Part shown: one piece after another, positions 14,386 through 21,602 of the stretch
How the letters are laid out: every line of letters begins with the position of its first letter
Position numbering within the stretch: the first letter of the stretch is position 1
Origin: JAFGTP01 sp964472715
GTDB taxonomy: Bacteria > Fidelibacterota > UBA2242 > JAFGTP01
Length of the DNA stretch: 28,771 nucleotides
Assembly (NCBI GenBank): GCA_964472715.1
Contig: CAYYMT010000042.1
Coordinates: 1-28,771 of the forward strand
Direction of reading: 5' to 3'
Translations under genes and position numbers: made by a program
Notes under the pieces: model-generated
What the model was told of the DNA's origin: nothing
Database searches by the model: none
The model's input: only the letters and a program-made list of their open reading frames with translations

Positions 14386-17208
14386 TTAATTATCTTTTAG
14401 CACGCGTCTGATGACGGATTGTAAGTTATTAATCGTATATGGCTTAGCAATAATATCAGAAAAACCATAATGCCGGAAATTGGCCAGCACAGTATCATTG
14501 GCATAGCCCGATGAAACGATTATTTTGGCCTTCGGTGCGACAGTCTGTATAGCGGCGCAGGTTTCCTTTCCGCCCATGCCGCCGGGAATGGTCAAGTCCA
14601 AAATAGCCAGATCAAAGGGTTCCCCCTCATCGCTTGCTTCCTTGAATTCTTTGACCGCAGCATAGCCGTCGTCAACCGTAACAGCTTTCATTCCCAGGCT
14701 TCGAACCATTGACGCCACTAAATTCCGGATGGATTTATCATCGTCCATGATCAAAATTTTTGCTTTATATTCCACCTGTTCCCGGTCTTGTTCATCAATC
14801 TTTGTTTCTTCAGTATATTTTGATGATTCTGCTGCCGGTAAATAGATGGTAAAGGTTGTCCCAACATTCAGTTCAGAATCGACAATAATCCTGCCATTAT
14901 GCTTATTAATAATGGAAAAAACCGTGGCAAGTCCCAGGCCGCTGCCGGTGGATTTTGTTGTAAAATAGGGATCAAAAATTTGGTCCAAATGCTCTTTTTT
15001 AATGCCGCTTCCTTCATCCTTAAAAATAATTTTCAGATAGGCGCCGCCGGAAAGACCCGGTACCGGTTCTTTACTGGCATCAAAATTTCGCATAGTGACG
15101 GTAACTTTGCCGCCATTGGGCATCGCCTGATTGGCGTTGATGGCCAGGTTTGAGAAGACCTGCTGCATCTGGCCCTTATCGACTTTCACGGGATAGAGAT
15201 CATCATCGGTTTCCATCACCAGTTTCACATTGCTTCCCGAGAGATCAAAATTGACAATATCGGCAATAACATCTTTCAGACTGACAACGGTTTTATGCGG
15301 GTCTCCGCCTTTTGAAAAAGTGAGCAACTGACGTGTCAATCGGGTCGCCCGGTTCATTGAGGACTCAGCTTCATTCAGTATATCATAAACCGGATGGGTA
15401 TGTGAGAGTTGCAGTTTTGCAATGGATATGTTGCCGTATATTGCCGTCAGAATATTATTAAAATCGTGAGCAATTCCGCCGGCCAGGGTGCCAATGCTTT
15501 TGATATTCTGCATCTTGCTGAGCTCTTCCTGAGTCCGTTTTTGATGGGTAATATCAATGGCAACGCAAAGGGCATTCACCATTCGATCTTCCTCATCAAA
15601 GATATGATGTGTGGAGAACAGGGCAGGAAAAGTCTTGCCGTTTTTACGAATCATTTCCAGTTCACAGTCAAACCCCATCTTATCCTTATTGTCAATGGTT
15701 AATATTTCTGAGAATCGTGGTTCATCGGTGGGCCGGGTCAGAATGGTAATGGGTTTTCCAATAATTTCTTCCCGGGTATAGCCGAATATTTCTTCCCCGC
15801 CGGGACTAAAAATCTCAATTTTGGAAAACTTGCCATTAACATCGGTTTTAATAAAGGCAATATTTCGCGCCGCTTCAAAAACCGTTCGCAAATTAGCCTC
15901 ACTGGTTCTCAGTTTTTCCAGAGTGCGGTATTCCTTTGACACATCCCGGAAGACCAGTACAACACCTACAATTTCTCCGGCTGAATTTTTAATTGGCGCG
16001 GCCGAATCAGCGATCTGGTATTCACTGCCGTCTTTTGCGATCAGTTCGGTATGATTGGCAAGTCCGACTCGTTTTTTCTCTCTTAATACTTTGACAATCG
16101 GATTGAGGGCTTTCTCGCCGGTTTTGGAATTGATGATCGTAAAGACCTCATTGATATAATGGCCTTTGACATCATGAAATTTGTAACCGGTAAGCTGCTC
16201 GGCAACCGGGTTCATATTAGTAATATTGCCCAGTATATCTGTGGCAATGACGGCGTCACCAATGGAATTCAGGGTAATATGCAGGTCTTCCCGGCTCTTT
16301 TTCAATTCCTCTGTCCGCTGATCAACCCGGCGCTGAAGAGTGCGGTTCCAGAAAAAAATTATGATTATCACAATGATAAAAGGAAGAAGAATAATCGCAC
16401 TCCATTTGATGACTGTGCTGAGATTTACCGAACCTCCTTCGTAAATCCCAAACCATCTGTCATAAATCTTCTCATATTCACCGGAAGTTTTAATGATATT
16501 CAGGCCTTCATTCAATTTCGCCAGTAGTTCTCTATTGCCTTCAGTGACAGCCATACAATATTTGCGCTGAAGGATAGCCGGGCCGACAATTTTAACCGAT
16601 TTTATTCCTTTTTCCTTGAGAATTATGACCCCTTGCAGCCGTGAGAGAATAAGGCAATCGCCTTCTCCCGTGACAAGAGCGCCAAACCCCTCTTCCGGCG
16701 TATCTTTCACTACCAGATTTGCAGATAGCTGTTGCTCCAAGACAAAATCATGTCCCAGGTCATCTTTCTGAACAATTATTTTTTTATTCCGAATGTCATC
16801 AAGATTATCAATTTCCGATTTTTCTTTTACAAAGATGGCATAGGAAGCAATAAAATGGGGAATCGTAAAATCCACCTTTTTATCTCTTTCTTTGGTATCA
16901 AACATTCCCATTAAGATATCCGCCTGCCCGGTTTCAATGGCATTCCTGACTACGTGCCACGCTCCCAGTTCAATTCGAATATCCATATTCATGGCATCGG
17001 CCACCGCCCGCATGATATCAATGTTAAACCCTTCCGGCTCACCGCTTTCATTGAGATACTCATAAGGTGGGTAATGACTATCACCCCTTACCAGCAATTG
17101 ATCCGATTCCTCCACGGCAATGGCCCAGTTAACAGCGGTTAAAACAAGGAGAAGCGTTAGAATTATTTTATTGAAGTATTGATATCGGGTTGTAAAATTA
17201 TATTTCAT
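14386..17208 (-). CDS. Hybrid sensor histidine kinase with periplasmic SBP3 sensor, two PAS domains and receiver
   Basis: A 940-residue sensor. Signal/anchor (1-31); periplasmic solute-binding family 3 domain (about 36-255, LVRGDSHYPPYEYLNESGEP, GQADILMGM); membrane helix (268-287); PAS 1 (about 310-425); PAS 2 (about 438-555); HisKA with phospho-acceptor H581 in GGIAHDFNNIL; HATPase with N-box NLAINANQAM, DEGSGI (731-736) and GSGLGL (755-760); receiver domain (816-938) with DDD at 822-824, phosphorylatable D871, S899/S900 and K922. It would sense an amino acid or similar small molecule in the periplasm, phosphorylate itself and relay to an Hpt or response regulator; none is nearby. The start has only weak GAGA upstream. 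Confidence 0.93.
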   Translation of the reverse strand: MKYNFTTRYQYFNKIILTLLLVLTAVNWAIAVEESDQLLVRGDSHYPPYEYLNESGEPEGFNIDIMRAVADAMNMDIRIELGAWHVVRNAIETGQADILMGMFDTKERDKKVDFTIPHFIASYAIFVKEKSEIDNLDDIRNKKIIVQKDDLGHDFVLEQQLSANLVVKDTPEEGFGALVTGEGDCLILSRLQGVIILKEKGIKSVKIVGPAILQRKYCMAVTEGNRELLAKLNEGLNIIKTSGEYEKIYDRWFGIYEGGSVNLSTVIKWSAIILLPFIIVIIIIFFWNRTLQRRVDQRTEELKKSREDLHITLNSIGDAVIATDILGNITNMNPVAEQLTGYKFHDVKGHYINEVFTIINSKTGEKALNPIVKVLREKKRVGLANHTELIAKDGSEYQIADSAAPIKNSAGEIVGVVLVFRDVSKEYRTLEKLRTSEANLRTVFEAARNIAFIKTDVNGKFSKIEIFSPGGEEIFGYTREEIIGKPITILTRPTDEPRFSEILTIDNKDKMGFDCELEMIRKNGKTFPALFSTHHIFDEEDRMVNALCVAIDITHQKRTQEELSKMQNIKSIGTLAGGIAHDFNNILTAIYGNISIAKLQLSHTHPVYDILNEAESSMNRATRLTRQLLTFSKGGDPHKTVVSLKDVIADIVNFDLSGSNVKLVMETDDDLYPVKVDKGQMQQVFSNLAINANQAMPNGGKVTVTMRNFDASKEPVPGLSGGAYLKIIFKDEGSGIKKEHLDQIFDPYFTTKSTGSGLGLATVFSIINKHNGRIIVDSELNVGTTFTIYLPAAESSKYTEETKIDEQDREQVEYKAKILIMDDDKSIRNLVASMVRSLGMKAVTVDDGYAAVKEFKEASDEGEPFDLAILDLTIPGGMGGKETCAAIQTVAPKAKIIVSSGYANDTVLANFRHYGFSDIIAKPYTINNLQSVIRRVLKDN

Positions 17209-17256
17209 TTAATCTCATTGTTAATATCATTTCCAATAAAGTAATCCATATTTAGA

Positions 17257-17288
17257 AAAAAGGCAACAAAATGATTTGTTGCCTTTTT
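17257..17288 (-). terminator. Strong terminator of the NifX/MinD operon
   Basis: A perfect 14-bp stem (AAAAAGGCAACAAA with TTTGTTGCCTTTTT) and a 4-base loop, starting 31 bases after the stop of the last gene of the operon. A- and T-runs at both ends make it capable of working in both directions. Confidence 0.9.
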
Positions 17289-17319
17289 CAGGAGTTTTTA
17301 TGCACGCTTACAAATTATA

Positions 17320-17658
17320 CTAAAATTTGTTCAGCTCTCCTTTTTTATATTTTTCATAGGCATCTTTTATCGTAAGGTCTCCCGCGCCAATATAAATATC
17401 GATCCGGCCGCGCTCCAGCACCCTGCCGGCATTACCACCGGGGCCATTGCCGGTGATCAAAACATCGGGTTTGTTTTCCAGCAGCATCTGTGCTGTTTTC
17501 GGGCCGGCGCCGTGAGTTTCCTGCTGAATCGAACGATTATCAATGGTTTCCGTCTGCTCTGATTCCTCATCATAGAGAACAATATAATCGGTTCTGCCAA
17601 ACCTGGGATCAATTATTGATTTCCAGGTGTTGCCTTTGCTTGTAAATGCAATTTTCAT
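17320..17658 (-). CDS. NifX/NifB-type dinitrogenase iron-molybdenum cofactor-binding domain protein
   Basis: A 112-residue single-domain protein of the NifX/NafY/ORP superfamily. It starts MKIAFTSKGN and continues DPRFGRTDYIVLYD, the family beta-strand and glycine loop (18-30). It has GPGGNAGRVLERGRIDIYIGAG (72-93) where relatives bind metal-sulfur clusters. It lacks cysteines entirely, so cluster binding would have to use His, Asp or other ligands; H49 is the only histidine. It is last in the eight-gene operon, 17 bases after an ATPase gene, with GAGGTG before the ATG. By analogy with orange protein it may carry a Mo/Cu or Fe-S cofactor; this is inference. Confidence 0.88.
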   Translation of the reverse strand: MKIAFTSKGNTWKSIIDPRFGRTDYIVLYDEESEQTETIDNRSIQQETHGAGPKTAQMLLENKPDVLITGNGPGGNAGRVLERGRIDIYIGAGDLTIKDAYEKYKKGELNKF

Positions 17659-17675
17659 CTTTTCACCTCATTTTT

Positions 17676-18548
17676 TTATAAAAGTTTTAATAATTTTTGC
17701 CAATGATCCCGGACTGTGCCGGCAAGTTGCGGATCATTGAATTCAACAATAGTCTTGCCTTCTGTCATGGCCTGAGTAAAATTTTCATTATAATCAATAT
17801 TACCGATATGCTTGACACCCTTTTTTTCCATAAAGTCCACAAGTTCTCCACTCTGTTTTGGATTGATGTCGGCTTTATTGATAATGGCACAGGCCGGAAG
17901 CTGAAATTTATTGACCAGTTCAATGACGCGCTTGATGTCGTGAATGCCTGAGACCGAAGGTTCCGCCACCAGCACCACTAAATTTGCCCCGGATAACGAC
18001 GAAACCACCGGGCAGCCGATTCCCGGCGAACCATCCACAAGGACAATTTCCTTATTCAATTTTCCGGCCTTTTCTTTCGCTTCCTGTTTGACTTTTGCCA
18101 CCAATTTTCCGGAATTCTCAGCCCCCACCCCCAGTTTTGCGTGGATCATTCGTCCGCCGGATTTTATGGCGCTGTCGTACCATTGTCCCACCAGGTTGTC
18201 GGCCATTTTAATGGCATCTGACGGGCATATATGAAAACAATAGCCGCATCCTTCACAATTCAGGTCAATAACACGAAAGTAATCCTCCTGCGATGTGATT
18301 GCATCAAACCGGCAGACCTGTTCGCATTTTCCACAGCCAATACATTGGTCGGGATTGATCTCCGCCAATTGTCCGCTATAAAAATCCTCTGACCGCGCAA
18401 AATCCGGTTCCAGCAGCAAATGCATATCGGCAGCATCAACATCACAATCGGCTGTTATAATATCACTGCCGCCCAGTATTGAAAAAGAGGCCGTCAGTGA
18501 AGTCTTACCGGTGCCGCCTTTTCCTGAAATGATGACAATTTCTTTCAT
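17676..18548 (-). CDS. MinD/ParA-type ATPase with inserted 2[4Fe-4S] ferredoxin domain (B)
   Basis: A 290-residue P-loop ATPase of the Mrp/MinD/NifH class. The deviant Walker A is SGKGGTGKTS (8-17), the switch region is DCDVDAADMHLLL (34-46), and a ferredoxin insert follows with two CX2CX2CX3C motifs (C69, C72, C75, C79 and C98, C101, C104, C108). DGSPGIGCPV later forms the Walker B-like segment. Relatives are Fe-S or metal-cofactor carriers and ORP-complex ATPases. The ATG overlaps the stop of ATPase A in ATGA, so the two are translated together and probably form a heterodimer. It directly precedes the terminal NifX-like gene. Confidence 0.92.
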   Translation of the reverse strand: MKEIVIISGKGGTGKTSLTASFSILGGSDIITADCDVDAADMHLLLEPDFARSEDFYSGQLAEINPDQCIGCGKCEQVCRFDAITSQEDYFRVIDLNCEGCGYCFHICPSDAIKMADNLVGQWYDSAIKSGGRMIHAKLGVGAENSGKLVAKVKQEAKEKAGKLNKEIVLVDGSPGIGCPVVSSLSGANLVVLVAEPSVSGIHDIKRVIELVNKFQLPACAIINKADINPKQSGELVDFMEKKGVKHIGNIDYNENFTQAMTEGKTIVEFNDPQLAGTVRDHWQKLLKLL

Positions 18549-19405
18549 TTCCGCCCCCGGATTTTTTGGATATAAGTATGGATTGTTTCCAATGCCGATT
18601 TCACAGCCGGAATTTTATCATAGAGCAATTCGCCGGCAGCGTAAACTTCCGCGATTTTCCGATCATTGGGAATTTTCGCCAGAAGGTCAATATTTTTTTC
18701 ACGGCAATAATTTTCAACATCTGCATTGCCAATTCCGGCCCTGTTGATGACAACGCCAAAATCAATGCCCAACTGTCTAACCACCTCCACAGCCAGTTGC
18801 AAATCGTGAAACCCAAAAGGGGTTGGTTCCGTGATCAAAATGATCAGATCGGCATCCTTGACAGCTTCTATCATGGGGCAGGAAGTTCCCGGCGGTGAAT
18901 CAAAAATTTTCAGGGTATCTTCCGAAAAATTTTTATCCACATAATCCATTGTTTGTGCTATTAACGGCACCGCCTGTTCTTCACCAATGATCAGGTGGGA
19001 ATCGATAAAATCCAGTTGCTGTGACCGAATATGTTTCAATTCACCCATTTTTTTATTTTTCATGGGCAATGAATTGGTTGGGCATAATTCCGAACAGGCG
19101 TGGCAACTGTGGCATAATTCCGGAAAGATCATTATTTCATCCAGAATTCTGGAAACCGCGTTAAAATTACATAATTCTTTACACTTGTTACATAGCAGGC
19201 ATTCTTCAGAATTCCAGTTGGGAATTTTTTTATGCATATCCAACCGGTTCACCAGTTTCCCATTGATGAACAATCCGGAATTGGGTTCTTCCACATCCAA
19301 ATCTGTCAGGACGATATTAAATTGTTGTGATAAATAATGTGCCAGGTTGGTGGACAGTGTTGTTTTTCCTGTTCCCCCTTTACCACTGGCAATTGCTATT
19401 TTCAT
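18545..19405 (-). CDS. MinD/ParA-type ATPase with inserted 2[4Fe-4S] ferredoxin domain (A)
   Basis: A 286-residue paralogue of the next gene in the operon, with the same architecture: Walker A ASGKGGTGKTT (7-17), DLDVEEPNSGLFI (35-47) and a ferredoxin insert. The cysteines sit at the same residue numbers as in ATPase B (69, 72, 75, 79, 98, 101, 104, 108). FDSPPGTSCPMIEAV supplies the later nucleotide-contact loop. Presumed role: ATP-driven delivery or assembly of a metal-sulfur cofactor for the NifX-like partners, or partitioning of that complex; neither is proven from sequence. The ATG at 19405 is chosen because CCGGAG lies 5 bases upstream; a GTG at 19411 overlaps that site. Confidence 0.92.
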   Translation of the reverse strand: MKIAIASGKGGTGKTTLSTNLAHYLSQQFNIVLTDLDVEEPNSGLFINGKLVNRLDMHKKIPNWNSEECLLCNKCKELCNFNAVSRILDEIMIFPELCHSCHACSELCPTNSLPMKNKKMGELKHIRSQQLDFIDSHLIIGEEQAVPLIAQTMDYVDKNFSEDTLKIFDSPPGTSCPMIEAVKDADLIILITEPTPFGFHDLQLAVEVVRQLGIDFGVVINRAGIGNADVENYCREKNIDLLAKIPNDRKIAEVYAAGELLYDKIPAVKSALETIHTYIQKIRGRK

Positions 19406-19420
19406 AAACACTCCGGTAAT

Positions 19421-19630
19421 TTAGGTTAAATTTTTCATGACAGAACCGTCGGGCAGCATATTATCCGGATGATAAATTCCGGCTTCTTCCTGCTGATACC
19501 GGACACATTCCGGCCAGTTTCCCTGACAAAAATCTTTTATCCAGCGGCTGTCCAGTTTGCCGGCTTCGTAAAAAGCCTTCATGGGACATACCGGAAACCA
19601 TTTACAGGTCTTTGGTTGCTGCGGCCTCAT
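19421..19630 (-). CDS. Small cysteine-motif protein of the NifX/MinD operon
   Basis: A 69-residue protein that I cannot assign a function. It has four cysteines in the pattern CX5C and CX6C (C9, C15, C35, C42), enough for one metal ion or Fe-S cluster. Conserved-looking motifs are CKWFPVCPMKAFYEAGKLD and YHPDNMLPDGS. I recall similar short proteins from anaerobic bacteria and archaea under vague or misleading names; no domain is claimed. Reality is supported by a 4-base ATGA overlap with the upstream MBL gene, by the operon position between MBL hydrolase and ATPase A, and by the regular Cys spacing. Confidence 0.8.
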   Translation of the reverse strand: MRPQQPKTCKWFPVCPMKAFYEAGKLDSRWIKDFCQGNWPECVRYQQEEAGIYHPDNMLPDGSVMKNLT

Positions 19631-20265
19631 AAGGTGATCCCCCTTCCAACGCCGCCTTCCAGAAATTTCGCCGGAAAAGCCTTTTTGAACCTATCAGCGA
19701 AGCGGCTGCAATGAGTAGGACAAAGATAATTCACATCGGCCAGCGGTTGGGTTTTCTTATACCCATGAAATCCACCAATAATTGCATGAATATCACCCTG
19801 CGCCCGTGCTTTTGCCATGATCTTGTCCAGGCCGGGATGAGCGCATCCCACAATGATGACCACGCCCTTGGCGGTTTTTATCAATAGCGACTGCTCAATC
19901 CCATCCAATTCTCCCGTCGTGTAAATATTTGAGTAAATCGCCTTTGCCCGGCTGATATAAATATTCTTGCTGACACTTTTGACACCGCGAAAACTTTCCG
20001 GCGAAAATAATGTTACATTGGCATTGCTGTTCAGAAAGTGCGATAATCCGCCGACATGATCAAAATGGTGATGCGAGATAAATACCGTGTCAATGGTTTT
20101 GGGATCGATAGCCAGCTGTGCCATATTATCCAGCAGGATTTTACCATTTTCACCGGTATCGAATAAAATCCGGTGACCGGCTGTTTCCACCAGGGCGGAA
20201 AACCCCCAACCTGCAGTCAGCCGGTCATTAAAAATTGTATTGTCATAGAGGATCGTGATTCGCAT
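19627..20265 (-). CDS. MBL-fold metallo-hydrolase
   Basis: A 212-residue metallo-beta-lactamase-fold protein. The metal-binding motif HHHFDH is at 65-70 (H65, H67, D69, H70), with further ligands H143 in GCAHPG and probably H167 in GGFHG or H185 in CPTHC. The fold variant resembles the stand-alone hydrolases related to the ribofuranosylaminobenzene-phosphate synthase-like group common in anaerobes. Its substrate is unknown. It lies 2 bases after the His-tailed NifX gene and overlaps the small Cys protein gene, so it belongs to the metal-cofactor operon. No flavodiiron or rubredoxin domain is fused, so it is not an oxygen reductase. Confidence 0.88.
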   Translation of the reverse strand: MRITILYDNTIFNDRLTAGWGFSALVETAGHRILFDTGENGKILLDNMAQLAIDPKTIDTVFISHHHFDHVGGLSHFLNSNANVTLFSPESFRGVKSVSKNIYISRAKAIYSNIYTTGELDGIEQSLLIKTAKGVVIIVGCAHPGLDKIMAKARAQGDIHAIIGGFHGYKKTQPLADVNYLCPTHCSRFADRFKKAFPAKFLEGGVGRGITL

Positions 20266-20267
20266 GG

Positions 20268-20645
20268 TTAATGATTGCAGTTTTCATGTCCATGAGTACC
20301 GTCGCCGTGGCCTTCTCCGTGCGTACAACTGCTCTCGCCGGCTACCAGGGAATTATTCATATAATCCTGTATTACGGCGTCAACATTTCCCTGCACACCA
20401 ATGATCCAGTCAATATTAAACTGCTTGAAAAATTCCTGCGCCCGTCGTCCCATACCACCGGCAATGATCAGATCGCATCCATTGTCATGCAAAAATTTTG
20501 GGATAGCGCCGGGCGCATGTCCCGGATTCGGCAGTAAAGTTTTATTCACTATCTTATCCTTTTCAATATCAAAAATGGTATATTCCATACACCGTCCAAA
20601 ATGTTGTGCCACCTGTCCATTATCTGTTGCGATTGCTATCTTCAT
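20268..20645 (-). CDS. NifX-like cofactor-binding protein with His-rich C-terminus
   Basis: A 125-residue protein of the NifX/NifB-C-terminal superfamily: MKIAIATDNGQVAQHFGRCMEY is the classic N-terminal strand and HFGRC loop, followed by IIAGGMGRRAQEFF and IIGVQGNVDAVI. Residues 107-125 add a tail rich in His and Gly with two Cys (C107, C123), likely a metal-loading segment. C19 in the HFGRC loop is a further ligand candidate, absent from the other NifX copy in this operon. It lies between ferredoxin and MBL genes. Relatives bind Fe-S or Mo-containing clusters in nitrogenase assembly or in orange protein; no nitrogenase genes are present here. Confidence 0.9.
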   Translation of the reverse strand: MKIAIATDNGQVAQHFGRCMEYTIFDIEKDKIVNKTLLPNPGHAPGAIPKFLHDNGCDLIIAGGMGRRAQEFFKQFNIDWIIGVQGNVDAVIQDYMNNSLVAGESSCTHGEGHGDGTHGHENCNH

Positions 20646-20664
20646 GGTATATTCCTCTCTTTTT

Positions 20665-20856
20665 TTAATTTTCTTTTATCGTAATGGCATTAACCGGACA
20701 CAATTCTGTACAGGCGCCGCAATTAATGCAAAATTTTTGATCGATTTTATATTTACCTTCTGTTGCAATAATGGCGTTAACTGCACATGCAACTATGCAG
20801 GCGCTGCATCCGATACAGCTTTCATTAATATGATACACGATTAGATTGATTCCCAT
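20665..20856 (-). CDS. 2[4Fe-4S] ferredoxin
   Basis: A 63-residue bacterial-type ferredoxin with two full cluster motifs: C14, C17, C20 with C24, and C43, C46, C49 with C53 (CIGCSAC...C and CINCGAC...CP). Only short loops separate the halves, typical of low-potential clostridial-type carriers. It would supply electrons to, or exchange clusters with, the operon's ATPases and NifX-like proteins. The start is uncertain: the ATG at 20856 has a weak GGA upstream, while the one at 20871 would add five residues and lacks any ribosome-binding site. It is second in the operon, after the DUF134 gene. Confidence 0.92.
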   Translation of the reverse strand: MGINLIVYHINESCIGCSACIVACAVNAIIATEGKYKIDQKFCINCGACTELCPVNAITIKEN

Positions 20857-20887
20857 TTCATTATTCCACATCTGGCATTACAAAATC

Positions 20888-21349
20888 CTACAATTTCCTG
20901 CCCCGGCGCGCCCCCCGGCGATTGCAATGGCCGGGTTGAAATTCATTATTAAGACAGATGATGTTTTCCGACTGACATTCGGGACAAAAATTGTCCGTCC
21001 CGTGTTCCGTGCCAATATCAGAAACAGTCTGACAATCCAGACACCGCACCAGCACTCTGGCAAAAGAATAGTTCCCTCCTTCAATGATCAGGTCTTTTAC
21101 ATCGACAATAGTCTGAGCAATTTTACGATGAGCACTTTGTAATAAGCGGGTGAATGTGGGCCGGGAAATATTCATCTCATCAGCGCCGGCTTTGTGACCC
21201 AGGCCTTCGTAATCAGACAACCGGATGGCCTCATATTCATCGATAGAAAGAGTTATCTTATCCAGTAGTTTCCCCGGTACACCAATGGGTTTCATGCCAC
21301 TGATCTTCGGGGGTTTTTCCACAGTTCTTTTTTTTGCGGGCCTGACCAT
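20888..21349 (-). CDS. DUF134 helix-turn-helix regulator with C-terminal zinc ribbon
   Basis: A 153-residue protein. Residues 3-95 match DUF134: PIGVPGKLLDKITLSIDEYE, AIRLSDYEGL, then a helix-turn-helix in DEMNISRPTFTRLLQSAHRK (57-76), ending IIEGGNY. The C-terminal part carries C103/C106 and C122/C125, a zinc-ribbon or Fe-S site, plus C132, C142 and a basic tail. DUF134 proteins usually sit beside NifX-like and MinD-like genes and are thought to regulate them. Here it is first in the operon, with a promoter and palindrome just upstream, so autoregulation in response to metal or cluster status is a reasonable inference. The ATG at 21349 follows AAGGAG; the open frame to 21418 runs through the promoter. 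Confidence 0.9.
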   Translation of the reverse strand: MVRPAKKRTVEKPPKISGMKPIGVPGKLLDKITLSIDEYEAIRLSDYEGLGHKAGADEMNISRPTFTRLLQSAHRKIAQTIVDVKDLIIEGGNYSFARVLVRCLDCQTVSDIGTEHGTDNFCPECQSENIICLNNEFQPGHCNRRGARRGRKL

Positions 21350-21367
21350 TAAGTCTCCTTTTAGTTT

Positions 21368-21381
21368 TGAACAATAGTTCA
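21368..21381. promoter_or_regulatory. Operator-like palindrome at the NifX/MinD operon start
   Basis: TGAAC, 4-base spacer, GTTCA: a perfect 5+5 inverted repeat centred about 11 bases downstream of the -10 element, where transcription should start, and 19 bases ahead of the first ATG. A repressor here would block initiation; the DUF134 protein encoded next is the obvious candidate. Confidence 0.45.
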
Positions 21382-21385
21382 TTAA

Positions 21386-21415
21386 AATATAATCGAATTC
21401 ATTACTTAAAGTCAA
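21386..21415 (-). promoter_or_regulatory. Sigma70-like promoter of the NifX/MinD operon
   Basis: On the minus strand TTGACT (21410-21415) and TATATT (21386-21391) are separated by 18 bases, matching the housekeeping consensus at five of six positions each. The spacing and the position 37 bases ahead of the DUF134 start fit a real promoter. No GG-N10-GC sigma54 element is seen. Confidence 0.6.
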
Positions 21416-21462
21416 CATCTATTTCATTAACCTGAACTATTCACAATAATATTAATAACGCT

Positions 21463-21494
21463 TGTTTCGCGCTGATACCTCTCCTTCCGTCAAA
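21463..21494 (-). repeat. Dispersed 32-bp conserved sequence, copy B
   Basis: Reverse-strand counterpart of 8026-8057, identical at 28 of 32 positions and of the same length, lying between the operon promoter on the left and the terminator of the dehydratase operon on the right. It is not part of any gene. Confidence 0.75.
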
Positions 21495-21556
21495 GACCAG
21501 ATATTCTATTGGAAACTATCAGGATTATTCTATGAAAAACGTTACGGCAAAAATGC

Positions 21557-21584
21557 AAAAAGCGACAAGTGACTGCCGCTTTTT
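21557..21584 (-). terminator. Terminator of the dehydratase operon
   Basis: On the minus strand an 11-bp stem (AAAAAGCGGCA with TGTCGCTTTTT, one G-U pair) encloses a 6-base loop and ends in a T-rich stretch, 18 bases after the stop of the fused dehydratase gene. The G-U pair becomes an A-C mismatch on the other strand, so it works best leftward. Confidence 0.85.
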
Positions 21585-21602
21585 ACAGATATTATTTTTA
21601 AC

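Noticed and set aside
17320..21349. Nitrogen fixation (nif) cluster
   Set aside because: NifX-like domains are present but no nifHDK, nifE, nifN or full nifB; the MinD and DUF134 context fits ORP-like loci better.
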